Source: Echinometra lucunter
Taxonomy: Eukaryota > Echinodermata > Echinoidea > Camarodonta > Echinometridae
Direction: 5' to 3'
Length of the DNA stretch: 64,000 nt
NCBI GenBank assembly: GCA_029962745.1
Contig: CM057151.1
Location: 36,405,081 to 36,469,080 of the forward strand
The notes below the pieces were generated by a model, which had not been told where the DNA came from, made no database searches, and worked only from the letters and a program-made list of their open reading frames with translations. The position numbers and the translations under genes are program-made. This document shows, in pieces, positions 22,360 to 33,739 of this stretch (position 1 is its first letter; each line of letters starts with the position of its first letter).

Positions 22360-25300
22360 GGAAGATAGAGAGATAAGTGACTTCCAGACAGCATAGTAGA
22401 AGTGGAAATACTTCATTTAATTTAGCTCCAAAACCTTTACCTGGACGGTATATTGAATAATGGACACACAGAGATGGGAAAATCATGGAATCTCACCAGC
22501 GCTGTATAAGCATCGAGGCAGGAGAGGTCGCCCGAAAGTAGGAAATGCATTGTAGGAAATATGGCGTAAAGAAGTTGCCAGATCAGATTAGCCAAAGTGC
22601 TGCTAGATCCACTCTCCATGATGGCTTTGGTAATACCATTAGCCCATTTCACTGATGAGCTAAATTTCAGCTAAGCTTGTTAACACGATTTAGGGTCTAG
22701 TAAGCTAAATAGATGGATTTTACTTGGGTCTGTTTCAACAATCCATTGTTTATCTTCATTTAGGTGATCAACTTTGCACTTTCACTCATTCAGTACTCCA
22801 AAAAGTTTCCTCTAAAGAGGATAGTGGAAATGTATGTATATAGCACGTTGTTCTTAATTGATACGGATGAATAAACAAAGCTACCAGCATTTCTCTAGAA
22901 AATGGATTGCATTTCAAAGATTGAAATGGCCTCTTATGTAACCAAGTCCTGATTATATTGTATTATAGGTTTAGAGATTCTGTAAGTTGTTTTAATATTT
23001 ACAACCATCTATATGTACAATGTTGTAGTTTTAATGAAAAAGAAGAAAATGAAAGGCCAGGCTACTGAGTTAACCTGATATTTAGATGATACATTGTCTT
23101 ATTCCCTCCATTTTATTCATTGAAGTTTCTAAAATTAATTTCCTTTACAAAAAAGGGACTTACGGCTTTTAAAATTTTTTTTATTGTTTTAACCAGCAGA
23201 GTTTTAATACTGTGCTGTTTGCAAATTGCCAAAATGATTTAATGCTTTCATCTCAGCAGACAATTTTGGTTATTTGACTGACTTTTTTGTTCTCCTCTTT
23301 TCACAATAAATCACAAGTAGCCTGTCAAAACATCTATACACACTTAGTCTAAATTCGCTATGCTGTTTGTATCCTCTGCGACCTGTTGTTCTATTAATAT
23401 GTTATTCTTACCATGACGTCAGTCTCAACCTCGATCTCTGCACTTACCAATGAAGACAAAAATCTCAAAGATATGAGTCAGAAAATCTCCATAAGAAACG
23501 ATTGGAAGAAGTGTGCGCATTGAATCCTTGAGCCTTGCAGGACTTGCTCGCCATATTTACCATTCCATCCTTAAGCTGCTTTGCAATGTGGTAGGAGTAT
23601 ATCAGGAACTAACTGCCTGACAATCTTATGTAGGCTACCATGCAACAGGCTTTTGATGAGGGAGAAAGTGTATCAAATGCTTAAAGGAAGCAAGTGCCAA
23701 ATTGCACAGATTTCATATTTTTTAAAAAACAAAATGGGCATTTCATAACACTTCGTGCATTAATTCTTGCATTGTGATGATTGACTGGACTTGTGTATGC
23801 ACACAGCATAATCTTAAAAGATCCTTTATTTTCATGACTTCCAACTATTTTCCTGTTAAATTTGTTGTGTAAATGCTACATGCTGTTAGTAAATAAGAGA
23901 ACTATTTTTTTCCCACACACTTTAGAATTGCTTGTTACACTTAAATGTACCATAGTGTAGCATATCTGCTGCTTCATCTGTAGTAATTAAACTATTGCTT
24001 TCATTTATATTTGTCCCCTTTACCCCTCAGTGTTCTGGTGTAACTTGGAACCTTTTTACATTGTAGAACAGAAAGATCTCTCATTTCTAATTGATGTTCA
24101 TGTAGTAGGGATATTGCTGCTTGCAGGCAGAGATATTAAGTAGATAAAATGTTGACCCTCAACCGAATAAAAGCTCTCATCTCACTCTCCCATCGAAAGT
24201 GAGGTACACTTATAAATGGTCGGTTGTAGATGCATACTGGCATCTCTCCAGTAAATAATGCAATGTGGAGGTTCGAATAGAGTTGAATTGGAACATTAGG
24301 GATCATTTACATGTAGGCATGTTTGACATTGAAAACATTAATGGGAGACTAATTTTTCATTATTAAGAGATGTAATTATTATAATATTGAGTAAGTATCC
24401 TATTTCATGTCCTATTAAATCCATTGAGTGCTGAATTCTCTTTGTTTCCCATAGATGTAATTCAAGGACACCCTATCATTCCTGTTGGTAGTAAGTAATT
24501 TTGAAAAAAAAAAATGTATATTATCAGATATATGACTTATAGCTTGAAGATCATATCAAGATGAAATTTGTGATTATATTATCAGGTTGATCAATTCTAT
24601 TTACATAGAATGAATTCACATGTACATGTGTTTGATACTTGTATGGTTGATGGGAAATCGTAGATAAAATTTCCTGTATTCTTTTATTATCATAAGATAA
24701 CTCTGTTTGTATACAAACAATATATGATTTTTCTTGAGAATAGTTTGTATGAATTTCTTATTACTTGTATTTAAAACAAACAAACAAGGTTAGTATTCAA
24801 AGGAGCTTTCTAATAGGGTTGCATGTTTGTTTTCTGATGTAAAATTGATAAGCAGAGACTTAAACCTATATTTGCATGAAATTGATTTTTTTTTTCCAAG
24901 GAGAAATTTCATCACAATAGATTCAATAATCACATATTTGGCAAGAGAGGAATATTTATTATCATCCAGGATGAATAGAAAATTGGAGATAGGTACAGGC
25001 TACAGATATTTCTTTTATAATTCTCCAAGATAGTGTCTAAAAATTACCTTACTTTGAGGTAATTACATGTATATATGTACATTAGAACCAACTCTTGCAA
25101 TTTTAAACCTAAGTAGGGTAATATTATACCCATACGTTTATTTTACAAATAGAAGAAATACATGTATTAAATGTGTGAGGCATACCACTGCCAAAACGTT
25201 GATAGGGTGTGTAATTGCATTCATGTTTGGCATTTTTACCCGAAGTTTTTACAATGTATTGTTTCTTCTTATAATTGAAAAAGTGTGATTATCAAATATT

Positions 25301-25714
25301 TGTTCAAATTTGAAAGTATCACTAGTACTTGAAATGTTCAATCTCCATTTAGTTGGGAATTGATGGAATCTCACAGCAATGCTCAGTTAAACACCCAATC
25401 AATTCAATGCTTTCAGAACCATTGAAAACATATGCACACACACCCACAATCTCACAAGCACAAGCTGTGTTACAATTCCGAGCAAAGATCCTTGAAGCCC
25501 GTTTGAATTCATCGACGATATGAATCACTCTCGTGAGCTGGTATTATGTTCACACCGTGCTTTTGTGTTGCCGCAACGAGATCCACACATGTAAAATTGA
25601 TCTTGCTCTAGAGGTGTGCCTATGAAAGCACTTAATCATGCTAGCTTGTTGCCCTCATGAATAATTACAGGGCTGTTTTTTGCTCTTTATTGCCCTATTG
25701 ATTTTTTGCTCTCT
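22360..25714. other. Intron sequence, mostly featureless
   Basis: More than 3 kb of AT-rich sequence. The only recognised item is a copy of short repeat U at 24429-24487. 22440-22660 is more GC-rich and complex than its surroundings, but I recognise nothing in it. Confidence 0.5.
24429..24487 (+). repeat. Short dispersed repeat U, copy 3
   Basis: It has GCTGAATTCTC, TTTCCCATAGATGTAATTCA and an ACACCCTATC-like end, in the same order as the other copies. Confidence 0.5.
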
Positions 25715-25740
25715 CTTTCTCTCTCTCTCTCTCTCTGTCG
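25715..25740. repeat. (CT)n microsatellite
   Basis: A simple CT repeat with few interruptions. Confidence 0.85.
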
Positions 25741-25850
25741 ATCTCAGTACCTGCTATTTAGACATGTGTTTGAGAAGTCTGTTGTAACTTCCTACATGTG
25801 TCACTTCTGTATTTTGATGTCAATATCTGATTTAACCCATTGAACACAAA

Positions 25851-26412
25851 AGGCCGTATCTCACCAATGGAGACGTCGCCGCGACATCTCCATTTTTTGT
25901 CGCAAATATGTCTCCAAGACGTCTCTGCGACAAAAAATGGTTTGCGCTCTCACCAAGGCGCAACTTCTAGGAGACTAATCGGAGACGTCTCCAAGCCAGG
26001 TGTCAATCACTTTGCTTGAAATTCGTGGAGACATCTCCACAACGTCTCTTAAAGACGTCTCCTCAGTCGCGGCGACCGCTCTGAGACGTCTCCTCAGTCA
26101 CGGCGACCTCTCTGAGATGTCTCCTCAGTCGCGGCGAAGTCTCTGAGACGTCTCCTATAGTTGCAGCAAAGTTTGCGCGACCTCGCAGAAACAAATAATC
26201 TCTTCAACTGATGGAGACATCTCCAAGACATCTCCAAGATCTCGCGGAGACTGGGAAAAAGTCTCAAAAAAATCGAACATGTTTGAATTTCTTGCGACTC
26301 TTCAGAGACTCCATAATTTTCAGGAGACATCTCAGAGACGTCTCTGCAACTAGCAAAATCTGGAGTCGCAAACTAGTCGCAAACTAGTTTCAAGCCCATT
26401 GAGATACCCCCT
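25851..26412. mobile_element. GAGACGTCTC-rich element R with inverted ends
   Basis: The ends are AAGGCCGTATCTCACCAATGG and, inverted, AAGGGGGTATCTCAATGGG. The interior is packed with GAGACGTCTC and one-base variants. It also holds a 31-bp tandem (CCTCAGTC at 26061, 26092 and 26123) with GTCGCGGCGA. It is far more CpG-rich than its surroundings. The minus-strand open frame 26094-26330 is a translation of the repeat, not a gene. Confidence 0.83.
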
Positions 26413-27669
26413 TAAAGACGCTCAGTCGTGAGCTTTCATAGGGAATTTGCCACACACCATGGGTGCTTACCTGGTAACAGGTGTTGTCCATCACTTTGAG
26501 TTTTATGACCAACAGACCTTATGTAATGCTCTTTTTATTCCACCCTTTGCCCCATATGGCAGAGTCATTATCTCACTTTCCCTGGCCCAAGAATGCCCGA
26601 AGCAGGCTGAAGAGTGTTTATGGTGGGACAGCTTGTTTTGCTGTGCTCCAGAAATGTAGCTCTATCACAGGTATTTCCAGTGCATGCTTTTCACAAAGTC
26701 TGGTGTCAGCAAATTATGATCCATCCTCCATGAAAGCCCACGACTGAATGTCTTTAAGCCTGAGATAACTGGCTAGGGTGTATGGAAATTGCATATTACA
26801 CTGAGATCAAATCATATTCAACAGGTTAATGAACCAATTTCCTTATTACATTATTGCCTTTTTTGTAAAAGTAGTGTTTTATACCAAAGGTATGATCATT
26901 GTTTAACCCTGGTTTAATACTTGTTATTCCATACAACAGTTAACATTATCATTATGATTAAATAATGTAATTATATTTGTGCAGCATAGTAAAAAAGAAA
27001 ATGAATACAATTTTGTGGCCTGTTGTATCTTACAGGCAGATGTGGCTCACTCATTGTACAGGGATTTGCTGCATGTAGTATTTCTATTTAGTGGATAGAG
27101 GGGAAAAAATGTATGCTAATTATCAGCTAATCGGTGAAGACTCAAATCAGTTACATATTGTTTATTTCAAGAGATGGCATACATAAAGGATGTGATATGG
27201 ATTGAAATGAAGCCTTTAATTTGTAGGAATTCATTACCATCTTTGATTGAAACCATTTTAAACTTTTCCGATATAAGACTGGTAAATGACTTTACCATTT
27301 ATAGAAAATTGCTTAAATCTTTAACTTGTGTTGTTTTATTCAAACATATTTATTTATTCAGACATATTTAATTAGGATCACAAGATCAGTTAAAAACCAT
27401 TTTACATCATGGTCCCAAAGCTGAGAAAAATAAACATGAATATTAAATGAAAATTACAAAATGTGATATACAGTATAATGAAAATAAGCATAAGGAATCA
27501 AGGTATTATTGTTTTTTGTAAAAGAAAATTGAAACATTTGATTACTGGTGATTTTCTTTTTTATGGTTCCAATGAATTCAAAAAGTCTTTTTCATATTTT
27601 GACTTGTGTACTTACAAGGATTCATACCCTATTCATTTGGTGGAAATTTCCCACATAGATTGAGATCTC
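26413..27669. other. Intron sequence with no recognised feature
   Basis: Two overlapping open frames (26447-26747) look like chance frames. They lack splice-site context and recognisable motifs. Confidence 0.45.
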
Positions 27670-27805
27670 GGGAGCGTTTCATGAAGTGTCTTGTCAATGA
27701 TTTGTACTGACAAATTTGCTCTCAGCCAATCAGATGCAAGGATTTCAGTAGTTTATAACATTTGTCAGTAAAAATCACTGACAAGATACTTCATGAAACA
27801 CTCCC
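27670..27805. mobile_element. Palindromic hairpin element O, copy 1
   Basis: A 136-bp inverted repeat. GGGAGCGTTTCATGAAGTGT on the left is inverted at 27786-27805. The loop side has AGCCAATCAGATGCAAGG, a CCAAT box. It is matched by 32808-32962. Confidence 0.85.
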
Positions 27806-27949
27806 CTGCAGCACAGTGGCTGATTCCGGTGATGGAGCTGGGGCAGAAGCACCCCTCCTTAATTTTTCACGGGCCCCAAAGGTGCAGATATAGGCTGCTT
27901 AACTGAAATCTGCACCAGTTCACATAAAAGAGCTAAAAAAGCACCATCG

Positions 27950-28463
27950 CACATGAGGTTGATGAAGAACAAGAAGAGTAAACAGTGAAAGGTTGAGCAA
28001 AATCGGACAATCTGTTCAAGAGTTATGATTTTGAAAGTTTAAGTAAATCTTTATTATCAGATCCTTGAATTGGCAACTTTGCCAGAATCTGTAATGTCAT
28101 CGTGGACAACTCTCCATTCATTTTGTATGCAGAATTGAACATTTTCTTTATTTTCAAGAAAAATAAAAATTTTATTGTTTGAGTATGACATGGCTACATC
28201 AATTCAGCAAGCATTTTGGGAAGAATTATGTGGATTCCTGACTTGAAATTTTGTATGAATAAATTTTTTTGAAAAATTGTGTACAAAATGACTTGAGAGT
28301 TGTCCACGATGACATCACAGATGCTGGGAAAGTTGCCAACTCAAGGACTCCCATAATAGGGATTTCCTGAAGCTTTAAAAATTCATAACTCTTGAACAGA
28401 TTAATTTTGTCCGATTTTGCTCAAACTTTCATTGTTTACTCTTCTTGGTCATCTTTATTCATG
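27950..28463. mobile_element. Palindromic MITE family B
   Basis: A 514-bp inverted repeat. Arms from GAAGAACAAGAAGAGTAAAC are inverted at GTTTACTCTTCTTGGTCATC. Each arm holds GAGCAAAATCGGACAA, AACTCTTGAACAG, a GGCAACTTTGCCAG-like block, and ACAACTCTCCATTCATTTTG. The inner arm half matches the inner arm of family A (see findings). The ends lack the TTAA form of A. Confidence 0.88.
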
Positions 28464-29389
28464 AATAGCACACTGATACCTGGGTTTGCCTTCTTCTTTG
28501 AGCCAGCTTTTCAAAGGATTGAGGCATGGCAGGTTTTTTTGTTTTTTTTTTAGTTGCACATTCAAAATTCTTTGCGGTTGGAAACCATCTTGCGTTGATG
28601 CGTATAGCAATTTTGGCAGAATGCAACATTCAAGTTTGGAGCTTATAAAGAATGCATGAAAAGATTTTTTCATAGCCTCCTATTGACGCAAGTCTGCACA
28701 CATCCCATTACATTTACAACTCAAATCTTGAAAATATGTCACATGTCAAGCCTTTTTAGAAATCCATAGCTCTGAAGTTTCTGTTCGAAGTTCAAAGTTC
28801 AAAGTTCAGAGTTTACTTTTCAACATTTCCATAAAAAAAACAAAAAGATGGGGTTAACTTGCGAATCCTTTAACTGATTTTCCTATTGTAATTTTATATT
28901 CTCTGCTTTTCCTGAGGAGGATTATTTGTAAACAGCTTTTGAAATTTGTCTCCATCTACGAGATCAAAATGTTTATGCAGTATTTTCATATTACATCAGT
29001 GATTCTAACCATTACTGTATACATGGCCTCAAGAAGAGGAAGAATTGATATGGTACTGCTGTGCAGTTGTATATTCTTCTTCATCATGGGACCCCCTCTC
29101 CTTCTAAAACGGGCAAATCCCGAGGCTGAAAAGCCAGATTTGACTTGGATGAAGATGATTTGGGTGAGCTGTGTGGAGATTTTCAGTGGAACGTAAACAT
29201 GAGCATTCCCATAATGCATGTTTGCGGGTGCCATCTTAAACGAAATCCTCCTTTACCATCTGTCTGTGTTTGTCAAGCACTTGCCACACAGTGTCGTGGT
29301 GACGTGTATGAAATGTTTATGATAAAAAATTTTTGTTAAAAATTGCTCTGCATTTAATGTTATCTCATAAAATTGCCCCCCCCCCCATC
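28464..29389. other. Intron sequence with no recognised feature
   Basis: The + frame at 28939-29196 would be hydrophobic, but it has no recognisable domain and no supporting splice context. A triplet of the phrase AAGTTCAAAGTTC lies near 28790-28810. Confidence 0.45.
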
Positions 29390-29704
29390 TGCAGTAAGGC
29401 AGTTACTTCCATTCTGCTGTCCAATGAAAAAAGGAAACAACTCTGTAGAATGGATTTTTTAGTAAATGAAGAAAATAATTATGTCAGTGTTTTATGAGGA
29501 AATCTATGGAGTTGCTTCCTTTTGATATTCATATATTTCGGAAATTGGGAGGTGATGTGACCTTAATTTCTTCATCATCATGTAAAGTATACAAAAAATT
29601 ACCCCGAATCAAGTAAAAGTCAGTTTTGAAAAAGAAATCAGAGTTGCTTTCTTTTGTCATTGGACAGCAGCATTGTCAATAAATGGATTTATGGCCTTAC
29701 TGCA
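29390..29704. mobile_element. MITE family AB
   Basis: The ends TGCAGTAAGGC and GCCTTACTGCA are exact inverses. Sub-terminal GCTGTCCAATGAAAAAAGG and its inverse (with a few changes) extend the pairing to about 55 bp. CAACTCTG follows in each arm. A single copy is seen in this window. Confidence 0.85.
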
Positions 29705-30470
29705 GGCAGCTTATATTTGTGATTTGATTTTGGTATAATACACATTTTCCATAGACTCCTGGCTGAGTTATCTTGGGCTTTGTACTCAATTGCTTAATGT
29801 TATTCTTTTGATGTTATTCTTTTGATGTCATTTTTTGGCCATATTTTTATCTTACTGGCTTTCCCAGAATTAACATCAGTCTACTCTAGATCTTTTGTTC
29901 TTTAATAAAAGTAGCGTCTATGGAGCTTGCTCTTTTGTTAGGCAAAGTTTTCAGTAGAATCTAAAATCTATATTCAGTTTTTGCTGGTTGGTTGGGTAGA
30001 ATTGACGTATCCAGTCATTTATAAGATATATATTTTTTTTGGTTCTTATGTAGTTACATATGTCCAATTTTCATATTTGCCAGTATATTCCCTTGATATT
30101 TAATCCACAGTGTACGTTATGAGGTCAATGTATAACAACGTCATCATATCTGCAAAGGTGATTTTCAAATCTTTTGAATCATCTAAATGACATCCCTTTT
30201 CCCCCTGAAGTCATAGTGAAGGATGAATCTTAGACATACATGTACAAGTAAAAAGAGAAACTGCAAAGTGGCAGACGCAAAGGTTGGAGCTTGTACCGAA
30301 AGGGAATACTTGTACGTCATTGGAATGACATCGTCACCAATTCATTTTATGAAGTCAAGGCTACTCTCTGGTGTCTTTGCGCGTGAGCTACCCGCCTGCC
30401 TGTCTGTCCGGTTATTTGATCCTCTACGCAACATTTCCAGAGTAAGATAAACAAGATGTTTGGTGTGATC
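29705..30470. other. Intron sequence with no recognised feature
   Basis: Only a small direct repeat (TTATTCTTTTGATG twice, about 29809-29835) is visible. Confidence 0.5.
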
Positions 30471-31500
30471 TTCTAAGTGATTAATGGAGGGGCAACATTG
30501 AAAGATTAGCTTGGGCATCACAACATCCACGGAGCTGTGAGGCTTGAGAGAGGGAGCTGGAGGGAGTGAATAGAGAAGGAAAGAGTATAATAAGGATACG
30601 GAGGGGTGGGGGGGGGGGTAAAGAGCCAAAATATTTGAAGTGATTAGTGGAAGGAGTAACATTGAAAGATTAGCTTGGTAGCTTGGGCATCACAACATCC
30701 ACAAAGCTGTAAGGCTTCGGGGGGGGGGGGGGAAGAAGGCTTGAAGAGGGGGGAGGGAAAGTGGAGGGGTAAGGAGGGGACAAGTGTAAGGAGGTGACAA
30801 GTGTAAGGAGAGGGACAAGGGAGGGGGGGGGGGGGTAAAAGAGCCAGAATATTTTAAATGATTAATGGAAGGGGTAATATTAAAAAAAATCAGCTCAGAC
30901 ATCACAATATCCTCAGAGCAGTGAGGCTGGGGGGGGGGGGGATGATGGGGGAGAGGCTTGAAGAGGGGGAGAGGCTTGAAGATGGAGAAGGTGGGGAGGG
31001 GGTTAAGACACAAGATTTCTTAATAATTACATGTAGCTCTTATCGTGCCAATGGCACGTATAGTTGCCCTTAACCCTTCAGTGCAGATGGCTCGTGTATG
31101 TGACAGACAAATTTTTTTCTATTTCATCTGTTTTAATTATAAAAAAATCTTCATTTTCAGCTTTTTTTATTTTGATGTATAGACAACAAATCAAGCATTC
31201 AATAAATCGTATAAAAATGTGGGTCTACATTTTTCAAATATTTTTTGGGCGAAGCTTACAAAGCCCTTGGCACTGGAGGGGTATTCGGCCTGGCAGCGGA
31301 AGAGTTAATGGAGAGGCAACATTGAAAGACGTCTAGCTCCATCATCACAACATCCACAGCAGGGGGCTTGAAGAGGGGGAGATGGAGGGGATGAGTTGGG
31401 ATGTGGGGGGGGGGGGGAGGGGTTAAGACCCAAAATCTTTCAAAGGGCAGCATTGGAACACCTAGCCCTTACATCATTACATCCATGATGCAGTAAGACT
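30470..31500. repeat. G-rich minisatellite, five diverged units, interrupted
   Basis: Units begin GATTAATGGAGGGGCAACAT, then GAAAGATTAGCTTGGGCATC and ACAACATCCAC. They end in long G runs with AGAGCCAAAATAT. The unit starts are at about 30479, 30641, 30860, 31305 and 31438. The fourth unit is split from the third by an insertion (31070-31308). The strong G-strand bias produces poly-Pro frames on the minus strand. Confidence 0.82.
31070..31308. mobile_element. TTAA-flanked insert AC inside the minisatellite
   Basis: It begins TTAACCCTTCAGTGCAGATG and ends in the inverse of TTAACTCTTCCGCTGCCAG. Its right TTAA coincides with the TTAA of the array unit (GATTAATGGAG). It is 239 bp with no gene. 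The left boundary could instead be the TTAA at 31020. Confidence 0.65.
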
Positions 31501-32222
31501 CGAAAAAGGAAAGGGAAGGGGAGATGATGTTTCATTAGATCTGATGGGAGCACTGTAGGTGGTGCCAGAGGCATTATTTATTGCTGGGTATAGGAATGCA
31601 TTAAATAAGAAATACATGTATCAACAGGATTCCATGTTCTAAATATTTTTTTCATGCATTATGGGATTGGAGTTTTTCAAATTTTGCTTATGACTTTTCC
31701 ATTCCCAAGTCGGCTAATACACAGCAACCTGCCCCATAGTTACAACCCTGATCGGGTATCATTCATCTATATGATTTAAAGTGTCAAAGTTGCATTGAAT
31801 CACCCTGCCACAAAGAGTATTTGTATTGATAGCGTAATTTGTTGAATCAATTCCCTTGTCCATCCATACCCGTTCGTTCCAACTTTCTCCCCCCAGACAA
31901 TTTATCAGTCTGTCGCTCATTTTTCGCAGTTCAAAAAGCTCTGATTGCTTGTCTGGGGCGCTAATGGTCGTCACACGCTGCTTTCAGTCCAAACAATGGG
32001 CCAGCTTTGGTGTGACCAGCGACTCTTGGGAGAAAATAAACACTCGGTGTCAATTTAAGACTGGGCTGAGATTTCTCAGGGATATTGGACTCGCATTATT
32101 CACTAATTCAGATTCTTTGTATCCTGTATTGTGGAGTAATGTTTAGTTATTTGAGAGGCTTGATGTTGAGAGTGAAGCAGAAACATTTGCTTGATGGTCA
32201 AAGCTTGCCTCAGCCTTGTTTA
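31501..32222. other. Intron sequence with no recognised feature
   Basis: Nothing was identified beyond chance open frames on both strands around 31760-32150. Confidence 0.45.
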
Positions 32223-32495
32223 TTAGGCGTTTTATCTTTATGTCGTTGTGCGAAAGAATGTGTCCGGAATGCAAAATAATAAAATGCAAAAATTAAAATG
32301 TCTATTTTGACATATTCAAGAAAAGAATTTTAGCAAAGATCATGCCACAAGAAGATTGTATATCAATTTGCAAGGTCTACATGCTACCCTTGAAATTATC
32401 AATCATTGTTTGAAAAACTTGATTTTCAATAATTTTCCATTTTGCATTCCAAACGTGTTTTTTTGCACAATGACATAAAGATAAGACAACTTACC
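32223..32495. mobile_element. MITE family N, copy 1
   Basis: The terminal inverted repeats are about 55 bp and contain ATCTTTATGTCGTTGTGC and TCCGGAATGCAAAAT. The interior has AAAATGTCTATTTTGACATA and CTACATGCTACCC. It is homologous to 46538-46779, whose interior is inverted relative to this copy. Confidence 0.87.
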
Positions 32496-32612
32496 ATGTA
32501 TTAATTAGCAACCCAGTTTATTTTGTTGCACTTTCTATTTCCTTAAATTTTATTCCCATGCATTAATTAGCAACCCAGTTTATTCAGTTGCAATTTCTTT
32601 TCCCTTAAATAC
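32487..32612. repeat. About 63-bp tandem duplication
   Basis: The block ATTAATTAGCAACCCAGTTT, followed by a GTTGCA(A/C)TTTC block and CCTTAAAT, occurs twice in a row just outside MITE N. Confidence 0.85.
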
Positions 32613-32807
32613 AAATCTGTCAGCTGCAGGCATCAAAAGTAAAAATTCAACAATTCGAACACTTTCTCCAAGAATGTAGGTAGGATGATCAAATGTAGTC
32701 AACCCAGAAATGTAAATGTATGTATGCATGTGAATTGTGTGAGCAACCTCATTGGGGAAAAGGAGGCGAAAACCACACAGCTGCAATATAGGGAATTTCC
32801 CATACCA

Positions 32808-32962
32808 GGGGGGGGGGGTGTTTCATATAACTTGCCATCAATACCAAGTTGCCATAACTGTTATAAGCTACTGAAATCCTTGCATCTAATTGGCTGAGAG
32901 CAAATTTGTCTTAGAAATGTGGAAGTTGTATACTGATAAACAAGTTTTATGAAACAGGGCCC
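32808..32962. mobile_element. Hairpin element O, copy 2 (diverged)
   Basis: It shares TACTGAAATCCTTGCATCTA and ATTGGCTGAGAGCAAATTTG with copy 1 (inverted). It ends TTTTATGAAACAGGGCCC. The left arm is degraded (GTGTTTCATATAACTTG). Confidence 0.78.
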
Positions 32963-32989
32963 AGGCATTTTTACTCTGAATGCTGAATA

Positions 32990-33700
32990 ATCTGTTCATG
33001 CTGTAGATTCTCTGGCAGCCACGTATGTCTGTCTATTATTTGCTGTCAAATCCCCTGTGAGAAAGCCGAACTAAAACAGTACAAGATGCAGCACATGGAT
33101 GGAGAATTATCTCCAGAGGGCATATCAACTTGGGATTTTTATAACGATTCTAATAAATTATGAAGATCAAGCTACATGTAGTATAGAGCAAGAACACATC
33201 ATGAATCATTGCTCTGGTTGCTACATCATCTGTTCATTGTGTAGAATATGTGCTATTTCTGTCTGTCCAATATTTCTATCAAATCCATAGTTAGAAAGCC
33301 TAACAAAACAGTACGAAATACAGCACACTGTTGGAGGAAGGTCTTGGGTGGACATACCGACAGAGATTTTCAGTTATTCTAGTACATTGTGAATTAAACT
33401 GAAGTAAGCATAGCAGGGCATCAGTACTTCGATTGCTACATAATCTGTTCGAGCATAGAATCTCTATCTGCGATATCTGTCTGCTTGTTATTTGCTGTCA
33501 AATCCGCTGTGAGAAAGCCAAACGAAAACACCGCGAAATACAGTGCAGTGTCGGAGGAGTGTCTGGAGAGAGCACACCAAGATACAGCATCGCCAACCCA
33601 CGAGAGATGGGTAGAGAGTGTGTCAGTGTCGTGTATGCCCAGCTGCGCGGATGTAAAACAGAGAATAACGTCACCGCGAAACAGTGAAATCATCTCGTCA
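32990..33700. repeat. Three-unit degenerate tandem, about 220-230-bp period
   Basis: The marker GAAAGCC is at 33061, 33294 and 33513. Each is preceded by an ATCTGTTC-like and a TGTCTGTC..TATTT..TCAAATCC block, and followed by AAAACAGTACRARATRCAGC. The last unit runs into frames at 33433-33736 that show no known domain. Confidence 0.75.
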
Positions 33701-33739
33701 AAGAAGACACAGTTAACGGGGCTTCCTCACTGCTAAGGA

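Noticed and set aside
28939..29196. Hydrophobic 85-codon + strand frame resembling a membrane protein
   Set aside because: An equally long frame exists on the opposite strand and no family is recognisable. Hydrophobic content follows from T-rich codons.
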